Part shown: positions 21,521 through 30,791 of the stretch, in pieces
Layout of the letters: each line of letters begins with the position of its first letter
How positions within the stretch are numbered: the first letter of the stretch is position 1
Origin: Stentor coeruleus
Taxonomy: Eukaryota; Ciliophora; Heterotrichea; Heterotrichida; Stentoridae
Assembly: GCA_001970955.1 (NCBI GenBank)
Contig: MPUH01000688.1
Span: 1-39,955 of the forward strand
Direction of reading: 5' to 3'
DNA: 39,955 nucleotides
Notes under the pieces: generated by a model
Seen by the model: the letters and a program-made list of their open reading frames with translations, nothing else
Databases searched by the model: none
What the model was told of the DNA's origin: nothing
Position numbers and translations under genes: made by a program

Positions 21521-22174
21521 ATGAATCCTATAGATAATTGGAAAGCAGGTCCAGGTAGCTACAATCTCTCAACCGATATCAAAAAGCAATCAATGATTTA
21601 TCACAACTTCCCTAGGGCTGCTATACCAAAAGGTAATAAATTCCCTGATGTTTACATATCAGATGAGCATATAAAAGAAAAAATGTGTGTAGAGTCCCCT
21701 CCTCCAAACTTATATGATCCCAACATCCCTTTATTATTCCAAAAATCAGGAGCTCCAATGTTTGGGACAACCAAGCGAGTTGACAACTTTTTAGCAGCAC
21801 AAAATAGATCCCCTGGTCCAGTTTATGATATGCCAAAGTTCAGTTCAACATCAGTATCTTTTGGGCCAAGTTTGAAGAAAAAGAATATGAAAAACATGTC
21901 AAAGTCTCAAAAAATTGTCTTGATGAATACTGGGAAAAATCTTACTGGGAACTTATCGGGGAAATATGGATTAGGTATTGATACAAGAAGATTGTTTGAA
22001 AGTAAGGATTAGATAGAAAAGGATAATATACCTGGGCCTGGTACTTATGGGGATATATTTAGTAATGGCAAGAATACAAGCACGAAATTTAGTAAAGGAG
22101 ACAGGAATATTGATGTGAGAACTTGTATTTTTTATATAGACAAGAAACCAAAGCAATATTTGTCGTCTTATTAA
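21521..22174 (+). CDS. STPG-repeat (SHIPPO/ODF3-like) microtubule protein
   Basis: Two exons (21521-22001, 22017-22174) joined by a 15-nt intron encode 212 residues. STPG motifs are present at the N-terminus (AGPGSYN, about 9-15), in the middle (RSPGPVYD) and, after the intron, as IPGPGTYGD, which only appears when the intron is removed. A weaker PPNLYD lies between. Pro-Gly-rich motifs of this type occur in proteins that lie on or inside ciliary microtubules (SHIPPO1/ODF3, STPG, CIMAP groups), so a ciliary or cortical microtubule role is likely. No membrane segment or catalytic site is present. The protein ends in TAA at 22172. It shares only the short motif with the pseudogene at 1-1260, so the two need not be recent copies. 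Confidence 0.82.
22002..22016 (+). other. 15-nt intron in STPG gene
   Basis: GTAAGGATTAGATAG, phase 1, with an in-frame TAG when retained. Removal extends the frame by 52 codons that contain a perfect PGPGTY motif. Confidence 0.9.
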
Positions 22175-23630
22175 TGTTAAGGAATAATAGGATTTTTATT
22201 AGATTTTATTGTAGTTGGTTGATATATTTGGAAATTACATTGAGGTTGTTTTTCATTTGTGTTATGATTTTCTAGGTTATAAGAGGTTATTTATTAAGAT
22301 AAATTATGCTTGTATTGAAGTCTATAAAGGATTTTAAGTCCTTAAAAATATATTGTATTATTTATTATGCATTATAAATATAAGCTAATGCTTTCTGTTA
22401 ACTATAAGCTAATGCTTTTTATTAACTATAACCTAAACTAAATAATATTCTGAAATCGAAAATATTTATTTACAGACTTTCCATAATCTATTTTTAACAG
22501 TAGCAGGGTTTATCTCAAAATATTATATCAAATCATAAGGTTAACTTCGAATCGGAAAAATTAGAAAATTCAACTTATTTTTTTTTAAATTACAAGAAAT
22601 CTATCACATGTAATCTAGCTATAAATTGATAATAAATTGTCCAGATTTTATAAATTTATCGTTAAACTGATAATTTATTCTATGTCTACTTTATAAATTT
22701 TTATTTTTTGGTTTATTATATTAATATTTTTGACGGTTTTATTATTTTCTATAACAAATTAAGACAAAGGTTTACTTTTATGATGAGTTATTATTTTACT
22801 TATAGGATTATTAATTGAATAATAGCTAAGACAAAAGCATGCTATGCTAAGTATTTGAATTAAATTATAACAAAATTTTAAGAAATTATAATAAAGTTTT
22901 TACTTAATCCTATCTTTGATGTTTATACTAAATATCAAGTATTTATTATGAAAATTAGAACAGTTTGCATTTATTAAAATAGTTTCTAAAGGAAATTTAA
23001 AATATTTTCATACAGCACCCTTATACGAATATATAAATATAAAACTAATAAGCACACAAAATGTTATACATATTCTATTTTATAAAATAAAGCCATCACT
23101 TATTTAGTGCAAATTTATTATATATAAATTGATACATATTCTATTTTATAAAATAAAGCCATCACTTATTTAGTGCAAATTTATTATATATAAATTGAAT
23201 CTAACCCACAAAATCTTATTTTAATAAAATTATATCATCAAAATCAACCTGAAAAAGAAACTTTTTTGACATTTAAAAAGTGAATATTACTCATTGTATA
23301 TCTCATGAACCAAAATTAAATCCACTTATAAAATATTTAACAAATACTACATAAACCCCAACCCAAACAAAAAAGCATCTTTAATCCTCACAAACTCAAT
23401 AAAAATCATCATTTAAATCTCACTCATCCCATATCCCAACCTCTACTCAAATCCACAAAGCCAATCATCTCTACCATGCCAATTCAAAAGCCTATGAAAT
23501 CTTTCAAGCAAGCCTCAACGGACTAAATCTTAGCCTCCTTTTCCAATCTTACACATCCATCTTCCTCATCCGCCAGATAACTTCGTTTTTTCCATAAGCA
23601 AATGTCTTCTAACTTATATATACAATAATT
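22175..23630. other. Intergenic, no gene seen
   Basis: G/T-rich just after the STPG gene, AT-rich in the middle, then strongly C/A-rich (23330-23630) before the next plus-strand gene. Near 22380-22432 a unit of about 27 bases with AACTATAAGCTAATGCTTT is present twice. A 60-codon open stretch at 23400-23600 lacks an ATG and is explained by the G-poor flank. Confidence 0.55.
23066..23197. repeat. Two-copy tandem duplication, 66-bp period
   Basis: Copies 23066-23131 and 23132-23197 appear identical, in non-coding AT-rich DNA. Confidence 0.94.
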
Positions 23631-24149
23631 ATGAATAGCCTGAAATTCAGTAGGTCTTTATCAGAGTCTCGCCTTCTTCGTAGAAAATCCTTATCCAAAG
23701 CAGAAGAACCTCGAGTCGATCCCTTTCGTCTTTTCACTACAAAATACACAAGAACACCCGCATTAAAGCCTGCTTGTCATAGAACTCATATTACAGAAAA
23801 AACTTTAAATACAGTTGTGTCTACTGATATAAAACCAGTATCAAAACTCAAGCTTGAAATTACTAAAACTACCTCAAGCATATTTAATTTTAAACAGCCT
23901 AGCAAAATAATCACAACTTTCAACCCATCATTCAGTGCTAAAACTTATGAATCCAGCTCTAGGTCGACGAAAGCTGAGGATTTTAAACCTGTTTTTAGAG
24001 GTAGGATTGTTAGGAAAATTGAAGCCAAGCCTACGCCGAAAATACCAAGTTTAAATAAAAAAATGCTCAAAAGAGTTAATAGTTTGGTGTTTAAGAAAAA
24101 AAGGCAGAATAGGAGTGCTTTGGACTTTTCATTTGCAGATCCTGATTAG
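23631..24149 (+). CDS. Basic Ser/Thr/Lys-rich protein, unknown function
   Basis: A 172-residue protein I do not recognise. It is strongly basic (many Lys and Arg), Ser/Thr-rich and probably largely disordered, with an Arg/Ser-rich start (about 6-25) and a Lys/Arg cluster (about 145-162) before a short acidic end. There is no signal peptide, membrane helix or known motif. The reality of the gene rests on its length, better codon composition than the flanks, a typical C-rich 5' flank, and the switch to a G-rich 3' flank right after the TAG stop. Microtubule or nucleic-acid binding would fit the charge but is speculation. Confidence 0.65.
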   Translation: MNSLKFSRSLSESRLLRRKSLSKAEEPRVDPFRLFTTKYTRTPALKPACHRTHITEKTLNTVVSTDIKPVSKLKLEITKTTSSIFNFKQPSKIITTFNPSFSAKTYESSSRSTKAEDFKPVFRGRIVRKIEAKPTPKIPSLNKKMLKRVNSLVFKKKRQNRSALDFSFADPD

Positions 24150-24718
24150 AGAGTGAGATTTTAATTAATACTGGAATATATTTGTTTAAACTATTTAGAT
24201 TTGTTGGCAAATTGCTGAATTATGTTGTTGACCATGATGTTAGTGTTGCGTAGGCTTGGCTATGTAGGAGATAATTGGGAGGATTAGAAAGTTGATCATT
24301 TGTATTAAAAAATATATTAATTTTATATATATTTGTAAAGTTTAAAGTAGGTGATAGTTAAGGTGGCATGGTTTAAACCTTGTCCGATCGAGATTTGTTT
24401 GTCCTACGATCTCTTTCTTTTGGCAGATTTGGTATGTTAAACCACTCGTTGTCGTTGGTTATGTGACTTTTATATATTTGTAAGGATATGGCAAAAGTAA
24501 TCGATATACCTTTATCAATAAATACACTATCTTTTCTAATACTCAAATATTTTTTGCAATTGGAATCAGAGCATCCAAAAAAATAAATCAAAACTTAAAG
24601 TCATATTTTTTCTGTATTTTGAACAGTGTCTATAATGGAAGTACTTCTTTTCTATAAGTTAACGAAGACATATATTCTTACCAAAAAGTTTAAAAAAAAA
24701 TTTCATGAATGAAAAAAT
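24150..24718. other. Intergenic; doubtful 72-codon open frame
   Basis: The G/T-rich 3' flank of the preceding plus gene occupies 24150-24310. A minus-strand open frame at 24373-24591 has no ATG and is not connected to the next gene by a recognisable intron, so it is not called. Confidence 0.5.
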
Positions 24719-25324
24719 CTAGAGAAATTTTCTAATTTTCCACTCAACTATGTCATTTGAAGCATCTCTTAAGTCTTTAGGCAATGTAAATAGCAAAGAT
24801 TTCGACCATAGTAGAACATAAATATCAAACCCAAGAAAGATCCATGAAATATTCACATAAAATACATAAGTATTCGTCGTGGATCCTATTTCTGAAAGAT
24901 TATAAAGCAAAGCAATGAAATCAAAAATTGCAGACACCCAAGGCAAAAGCAAATAATAACTATAAAATTCAGAAGAACTTTTGAATTTTTCCTGCACAAA
25001 CTTAAATACTTCATTTTGTGTTTTAATAGGCTCATCAGATAATTCTTCAAGTATCAAATAAGTTTTTGGAAGCTTATATAAAATCTTAAAAGCCACATAA
25101 GGACGTACAACATGAGTCAAATGCATAAAAAATTATATACTGTGCAATATAAATAATTCAATAAAAGCACTGAGCATTATCCCAACTTCGATTATGCTTT
25201 GCCAATATAAAGATTGGCAAATGTCGTAAAATACAATTTCTGCTGCGATTGATTTCAGACCAAAACACCATAAATCTTTTTTTGAACCTTCGGGATTTTC
25301 ATTAGGTCTAAATGGGCTTTCCAT
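24719..25324 (-). pseudogene. Multi-pass membrane protein gene interrupted by in-frame TAA
   Basis: Two open pieces on the minus strand, 25324-25133 (63 codons) and 25126-24719 (135 codons), lie in the same frame, separated only by a TAA and two Phe codons. The first has one hydrophobic segment (about 38-62). The second has two or three (around residues 55-78 and 86-108 of that piece), so together they look like a 200-residue protein with three or four membrane helices. I do not recognise the family. No GT...AG intron of 15 or 16 nt spans the stop; the 15-nt stretch at 25126-25140 starts with GT in sense but ends TA, not AG. Options are a nonsense mutation, a non-canonical intron, readthrough or a base error. 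Two separate small genes are less likely. Confidence 0.55.
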
Positions 25325-25983
25325 TAATTATATAGTTTAGGTTATTTATTTGAATGAGTTTTAGGTAATTAGGTTAGGTTTTAATATAAGAGTTTTAATA
25401 GAAGGGATTTTTTGTGAGGAATGAGATGATTTTTTTAATTAAAAAAATTGTATGTGGATTAAGAATATTTAAATTAATAGAGAAATGATTTTATTATAAA
25501 GTTTATAAAAGATTTGTTATTTTAATGGGATTGTAGAGTTTATTAGGATTGATTTTTTTAAAAGTTAGGGTTGGCGGAATTTGCTAGTAATTTGAAAAAG
25601 GAGTTTTATATGAGAAGTTATTTTTTTACAACTGATTTTTTGTGAGGAAGTTTGATATGTGTGATTTACTCTTTTATTATGAATTTATTAAAATATATTT
25701 ACTCTTTTACTATCACAAAAGTAATCTCCTAGAAACTACACTAAGAGCAATCAAAGACGTAAGAAATCATCGTTAGCACCTACCTTGAATTCATAAAGCA
25801 AGGCGAAGCAATCAACTATTATGTAGACAAAATCTACCAAATAGCTGACAATATCAAAATCAGAAGCATCCTCAAAAGTATGTTTGGGTTCTTCTACATA
25901 AAAATTTTCACTAAGTCCAAAAAAAAAAATGAAAAACGCACTGAAATCAAAAACTTCAACCCTGTACTCCTACCCAAAAACCC

Positions 25984-26138
25984 ATCAAAATCTATACTAA
26001 ACTCTTTCCAACAATTCTCAAACTCCAGGTTCAAACCAATAATGAAAGAAGAAAAATACCCCATCAAAATCTATACCAAACTCTTTCCAACAATTCTCAA
26101 ACTCCAGGTTCAAACCAATAATGAAAGAAGAAAAATAC
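25984..26138. repeat. Two-copy tandem duplication, 79-bp period
   Basis: Copies 25984-26062 and 26063-26138 with a single substitution (TATACTAAA versus TATACCAAA) near the start. The period is not a multiple of three, so the surrounding open frame is shifted between copies. Confidence 0.92.
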
Positions 26139-26200
26139 ATCAATAACATCGCTGACACTATAAAAATATCAAAATATTGCCCAAAGCAATACTCACATCT

Positions 26201-26563
26201 AAGGTTACCAAAAAAAAAAATCTTGATATAATCACTGATGCCACTGAAAAGAACAATTCAAGAATCAAACAACTTGATATTTAAAGTAACTAATGCAGTG
26301 ATAAATAATAATGAACTTTTCAAATAAACTTATAAAACACATAATTTCTCATAATAAATACCATAAAAACTACCTCACAGATAAGGTTACCAAAAAAAAA
26401 AAACTTGATATAATCACTAATGCCACTGAAAAGAACAATTCAAGAATCAAACAACTTGATATTTAAAGTAACTAATGCAGTGATAAATAATAATGAACTT
26501 TTTCAAATAAACTTATAAAACACATAATTTCTCATAATAAATACCATAAAAACTACCTCACAG
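26201..26563. repeat. Two-copy tandem duplication, 182-bp period
   Basis: Copies 26201-26382 and 26383-26563 differ by a few substitutions (for example ACTGATGCC versus ACTAATGCC) and by poly-A and poly-T lengths, so they are a real, slightly aged duplication. Each begins with a short open segment reading LDIIT-x-ATEKNNSRIKQLDI then a stop, perhaps the copied 3' end of a former gene. Confidence 0.92.
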
Positions 26564-26592
26564 CTATTATTTAATCATCTGATACTTTCTAT

Positions 26593-27588
26593 CTAATTTA
26601 TGAGAGTACAACCTTTTGAATATTTATCCCTACTCTCACAGCAAGTCCACCATTTAACAACATGATTCCATTTCCCACTATGATGCATAGTCCTCCATTC
26701 TTCAATTTCTTCATAAAGTGCTTCTTTTACTTTTAAAAACTCTTCAACCTCATCTTTTTTCTTTTGAGTTTCAATCATCAGCTCGTTTAAATCGTTTTTT
26801 AACTCGATTTGTATATTCCCTCTAGCTTCATCAATGATTTTAACAAATTCTTTAAGATAATCTTCTGGTGGACTATTATCTAAAATATTTTTATAGTTCA
26901 AAACCATACTACAAATTTCACTACATATCACAGGACCAGTTATCCCTTTATTCTTTTTGACAAAGACAATATCGCATATTGGATTTACGCATTTAACTTC
27001 AGAATAATCACAGTCTTTTTCATGATCGCTTATATCACGTATTCTGCCTATATATTCACATCCTGCAGTAGAGTAGCAGCATTTGATTTTAAGCTTTAGA
27101 TAAGACATAAGGGCGAATTTTGAAGGCTGGTTTACTTGAAGGTTTTCACATCCGAAAGGACATTTGAAAACATTACTAACACAGCTTTTACACATGAGGT
27201 TTTGGCAATATATACACTCTTGGGGCTTGTTTACGATCTTTTTACAGAACGGGCATTTGAAAAACTCGTCTATTTCACCTATAAACCTGTCTAAAGGAAA
27301 ACCTTCGTTGTTTAGACTATTGAGGTCTTCATCTGAAATAGTTTCGTTTGTGGCTGTTGTTATCGGGGTTTCTATACCAGAGAACATAGTGAAGTAAGCA
27401 TTAATTGATGATTTTTCAATAACACTATCTTCATAGCGGCCTTGAGGTGTTGGAGATCGAATGAGTCTTGAATATGTCGCCACTGATACAAATACTGGAG
27501 GCAAAATCGGCCTATGCAAAAATGTAAAGTGCTTGTAATTCAAGCCTTGACTAGAAAGAAAGATTTTTCCTGATTTGGTACTGTCCAT
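26593..27588 (-). CDS. RING / TRAF-type zinc-finger protein
   Basis: A 331-residue protein with a RING-like finger at 112-147 (C112, C115, C125, C128, C133, C136, C143, C147; all Cys, no His) followed by a TRAF-type zinc finger (about 170-205, including C171, C177, H189, C193, C200, C205). Together these resemble TRAF-family and NRDP1-like ubiquitin ligases. Residues about 240-295 form a coiled coil. The end has a small Cys/His cluster of the form H-x-G-K-W...WWTCC...GC (about 301-327), probably another zinc site. The first 100 residues are unstructured. E3 ubiquitin-ligase activity is likely from the RING, though the all-Cys pattern is non-standard; substrates are unknown. There is no MATH domain, so it is not a true TRAF. 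Confidence 0.82.
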   Translation of the reverse strand: MDSTKSGKIFLSSQGLNYKHFTFLHRPILPPVFVSVATYSRLIRSPTPQGRYEDSVIEKSSINAYFTMFSGIETPITTATNETISDEDLNSLNNEGFPLDRFIGEIDEFFKCPFCKKIVNKPQECIYCQNLMCKSCVSNVFKCPFGCENLQVNQPSKFALMSYLKLKIKCCYSTAGCEYIGRIRDISDHEKDCDYSEVKCVNPICDIVFVKKNKGITGPVICSEICSMVLNYKNILDNSPPEDYLKEFVKIIDEARGNIQIELKNDLNELMIETQKKKDEVEEFLKVKEALYEEIEEWRTMHHSGKWNHVVKWWTCCESRDKYSKGCTLIN

Positions 27589-27851
27589 TGTTTATATTTT
27601 TACAAAGGTTAAACTATTATTTATTTTCAAATTACCCTTTAGAATACACAGAAATCTTATAACCCCAAATCTTAAATCCATAAAATCCCCTCATAAAACA
27701 ACACCCTAAAGCTTATAACCCACATAAAAACCCTTATAATAAAAATAAACGCTTTTTAGGTTATAAAAACATACTCATGACCCTATTTTTCAAAAAAAAT
27801 CCATAATTTTTTCATAAAAAGTCTAATATTATCTAAATCCAACTATCTAAA

Positions 27852-30791
27852 TTACTCAAAAAGCTTAAACCCAGCGGCAAATAAAAAGTCTTTCACTTCT
27901 TGAGTATAGCTCCCAATATAACTAAACTCCACAGCTCCTTCAATTGTCATAGGTTTTCCCTTACCTTTTTTCACCTGTAGTTTCTCCTGAGCCTTAATCT
28001 TAGCCTCAGCATTGTTTTTCTTCAGAACATTCAATAATCCATTAACATCAAGAAGCTCTTTTTTCCCTAAAAGTCCATACAAAAAGTTGTTCCCAACAAA
28101 TATCACCCCTTTTCCTGTATTTTTCAAGTTCTCAGCATGTTCTTTCAAAAACGAGAAATAAAGAGTTGGATTAGCTTGATCACTATTCAATAAAGCTAAA
28201 GTATACCCAGGATCACATAGTATACTTTTAACAGTCAAAGCTAAGATTTTTTCTTGTTGTTTCCTTGCTGTTTCTTCAAGTTTTTTATATCCTTGGAAGA
28301 ACCTCTCAGCTGTTGGGACAATTTCAGGTAAGGAAATACCCCAGAGTTTACATAAATGATATAAAATCCCATCTTCTTCATTAAGTTTAACTAGAGCTTT
28401 TTCCCCAGCGACATAGTTTAAACGGACAATACCATCAGATATCCTATGAGACTTAAGAAGACGTATACGCCCTACTTCAGCAGTATTATCACAATGAGTA
28501 CCACAACAAGCTTCAGTATCAACACCTTCAATATTTACAACACGAAGATTATTCCCTGGAACGATACCTCCTTGATAAAGAGAAAATCCATATTCAATTT
28601 CAGCTTCAGCTTTATTCATAAAAGATTTGTTGATATTGGTACAACTTGATACAATACGATTAGCTGCGTTTTCAATAGCTAATTCTTCTTCGTGAGTTAA
28701 AGAACGATAATGAGTTATATCTAAATGAGCTACTTCAACAGTTTTTTTAGCACCATTTTGCCATACATGAGGTCCTAATACTTTTCTACAAGCAGCAAAA
28801 ACTATATGTGTTGCAGTATGATGATTTCTAAGCTGTTTTCTTCTATCTTCATCGATATTCCCTTGAACTTCAGCACCAATAATATCTCCTTCTACAGCTC
28901 TATCTAATATATGTAAAACACAACGACCTATTTTTTCGACTTCTTTAACTTCATAAGTCACTCCATTAATCACCATATTCCCAGTATCATTAGCCTGTCC
29001 ACCTGAAATAGGATAAAAAGCACTTTCGGCTAAAATTACAATGTTTTTAATCCCTGCCTGTGTAATATTGCTTAATACCTCAATAACTTTACTTGTAAAT
29101 TTCATCATTTTATGGTCAGCATAATATAAATTCACAGTTTCAGTCAAATGTGTTGTGTCATATAATATAGATTCAGGAGCTTTAGTCATCTGCTCTTGAC
29201 GATAAGCAATTTGATAGTATAAATCTCCAGGAGGAGGAATTCCTGATATTTCATGAACACGGTCAGCTGGGATTCCCCATGAAGTTATAGCGATAATCCA
29301 ATCTTCTATTGTAAGTTTCCCTTTACTTTTTGTTATAAGCTTAGAAAGACGGTCTTTTTGATCCTTGTCAGTCTGAATCCACCTTTCATATTCAACTTCA
29401 ATTATAGACCTAAAGCTTTTATATTCTTTAAACTCTCCATATATACCTCTAAGATCATCTTTATGCTTTTGGAACAACTCAATAAGCCCATCCATTCCAA
29501 GTTTATCCCACCAAGAATTTTTCTTAAGCAAAGCAAAAACCCTACGTAAAATATTCCTCACATTAGCCCCGCCACCCACATTTGAAGGCAAAGATCCATC
29601 TTCAACAATCAACAAAACACTTCTTGTATGATCTAAAACAATATACATATCTTTAATAGGCGCTATAGCATTCTTAACAGTCTCAACAGGAATGTTTATA
29701 AGTTCAGAAATTTCTTTCCAAGTCTTGTCAATATCATCAACTTCATCAATATTCAATCTACAAGACAATGGGCCAAACTTTTCCCATACTTCTGTATTAA
29801 CTTGTATATTAAGTTTTTCTGACAACCATGTAAAAGCATGTCTAAAAACATCCATATAACTTGTAGGTGTACCATTAATAAGCCAAGGAATTCTTTCAAG
29901 GCCAATACCAGTATCTATAATTTTAACTGGAAGTTCTTCTCTAGACCCATCAGGGAAGGTTTTAAATTGCATAAAAACCATATTACCAACTTCTAAACCT
30001 CCAATAAAATACTCAACACAAGGACCAAGATTCCCCCCACCAGCCCAAACATCTTCAATTAAAGTGATTTCATCTGGATCAATTTCTAACTCTTCAATAA
30101 GCCATCTTAAGTTAAATTCCACACATTCTTCTTTGAAAAAAATGTACTTGTTTGGTAAATTAAACACTTGGATGCCTAACATAATGAACCCAGAATAATG
30201 ACGGCCGGTTAAACCGATGTTGTCTAAGTCATTAAACCATTCCACACATTCTTCTTTGAAAAAAATGTACTTGTTTGGTAAATTAAACACTTGGATACCT
30301 AACATAATGAACCCAGAATAATGACGGCCGGTTAAACCGATGTTGTCTAAGTCATTAAACCTAACACAAAATTGAGGGCAAATTAAAGGGTTGGCTGGAG
30401 GTTCCATTTCTCCAGTGACACAATATGGTTGAAAACAATAAATTCCTGCAGCTACATATTCGACATCATTACGCCAACGGGCTACAACAGGGTATCTTTC
30501 TATAGCCGTACAAGGAATTCTTGCTGAAGTGAAGGATTTCATGAACCCTTGCCAAGCTTCAGCATAGGTGATTTTGTTACCTTTTCGGCCCTTGCCAGTC
30601 CCAACACCTATGAATTTATAAGATCCTTCACAGTTTGAGTCCCCACAAGTCTCTTTAGTCTCGACATGTCTCCAGAAATTTGCGTGGCACTTTTTGCATT
30701 GGGCTCGTGAGAAACCGAACTTAGAGAAGACTTTAGTTGGATAAAACTGGTCTGGATTCTTGGCAAACTCAGGCTTAGCCAGGTTTTTCAT
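27852..30791 (-). CDS. AARS: Alanyl-tRNA synthetase, archaeal type, with 41-residue duplication
   Basis: A 979-residue enzyme charging tRNA-Ala with alanine. The N-terminus has a zinc-ribbon-like C32-x2-C35...C49-x4-C54 and the block FSKFGFSRAQCKKC, a feature of archaeal AlaRS absent from usual eukaryotic and bacterial ones. Other archaeal-type blocks are NIGLTGRH (150-157), DVWAGGGNLGPCVE (247-260), motif 3 DTGIGLER (293-300) with GTPTSYMDVF after it, and VWQNGAKK...LDITHY (676-694). The editing domain has HHTATH (657-662) and CCGTH (762-766, with Cys for the usual first Gly). Residues about 145-185 are repeated directly as 186-226 because of a 123-bp DNA duplication inside the catalytic domain; this would probably impair the enzyme if real. 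Without it the length is 938, normal for archaeal AlaRS. The start is the ATG at 30791. Confidence 0.95.
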   Translation of the reverse strand: MKNLAKPEFAKNPDQFYPTKVFSKFGFSRAQCKKCHANFWRHVETKETCGDSNCEGSYKFIGVGTGKGRKGNKITYAEAWQGFMKSFTSARIPCTAIERYPVVARWRNDVEYVAAGIYCFQPYCVTGEMEPPANPLICPQFCVRFNDLDNIGLTGRHYSGFIMLGIQVFNLPNKYIFFKEECVEWFNDLDNIGLTGRHYSGFIMLGIQVFNLPNKYIFFKEECVEFNLRWLIEELEIDPDEITLIEDVWAGGGNLGPCVEYFIGGLEVGNMVFMQFKTFPDGSREELPVKIIDTGIGLERIPWLINGTPTSYMDVFRHAFTWLSEKLNIQVNTEVWEKFGPLSCRLNIDEVDDIDKTWKEISELINIPVETVKNAIAPIKDMYIVLDHTRSVLLIVEDGSLPSNVGGGANVRNILRRVFALLKKNSWWDKLGMDGLIELFQKHKDDLRGIYGEFKEYKSFRSIIEVEYERWIQTDKDQKDRLSKLITKSKGKLTIEDWIIAITSWGIPADRVHEISGIPPPGDLYYQIAYRQEQMTKAPESILYDTTHLTETVNLYYADHKMMKFTSKVIEVLSNITQAGIKNIVILAESAFYPISGGQANDTGNMVINGVTYEVKEVEKIGRCVLHILDRAVEGDIIGAEVQGNIDEDRRKQLRNHHTATHIVFAACRKVLGPHVWQNGAKKTVEVAHLDITHYRSLTHEEELAIENAANRIVSSCTNINKSFMNKAEAEIEYGFSLYQGGIVPGNNLRVVNIEGVDTEACCGTHCDNTAEVGRIRLLKSHRISDGIVRLNYVAGEKALVKLNEEDGILYHLCKLWGISLPEIVPTAERFFQGYKKLEETARKQQEKILALTVKSILCDPGYTLALLNSDQANPTLYFSFLKEHAENLKNTGKGVIFVGNNFLYGLLGKKELLDVNGLLNVLKKNNAEAKIKAQEKLQVKKGKGKPMTIEGAVEFSYIGSYTQEVKDFLFAAGFKLFE
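30116..30361. repeat. In-frame 123-bp tandem duplication inside AlaRS gene
   Basis: Copies 30116-30238 and 30239-30361 differ at one base (30172 G versus 30295 A), which is synonymous (GGC/GGT Gly in sense). The period equals 41 codons, so the reading frame stays open. Confidence 0.97.

Larger units (their letters stand above)
25325..26592. other. Repeat-containing intergenic region with possible coding relics
   Basis: G/T-rich to about 25640, then C/A-rich to the end. A plus-strand frame at about 25758-26146 is open but broken upstream by TAA and carries the 79-bp duplication inside it. It has a plausible helical start (GEAINYYVDKIYQIADNIK) and may be a decayed gene, but G-poor composition also favours chance open frames. 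Confidence 0.4.

Noticed and set aside
23400..23600. Open plus-strand stretch reading STQIHKANHLYHANSKAY
   Set aside because: No ATG, lies in the G-poor 5' flank where TAG and TGA are rare by composition, and is not joined to the next gene by a 15-nt intron.
24373..24591. 72-codon minus-strand open frame
   Set aside because: Begins after a TAA with only TTG available, no ATG, no family resemblance and no intron linking it to the membrane-protein gene.
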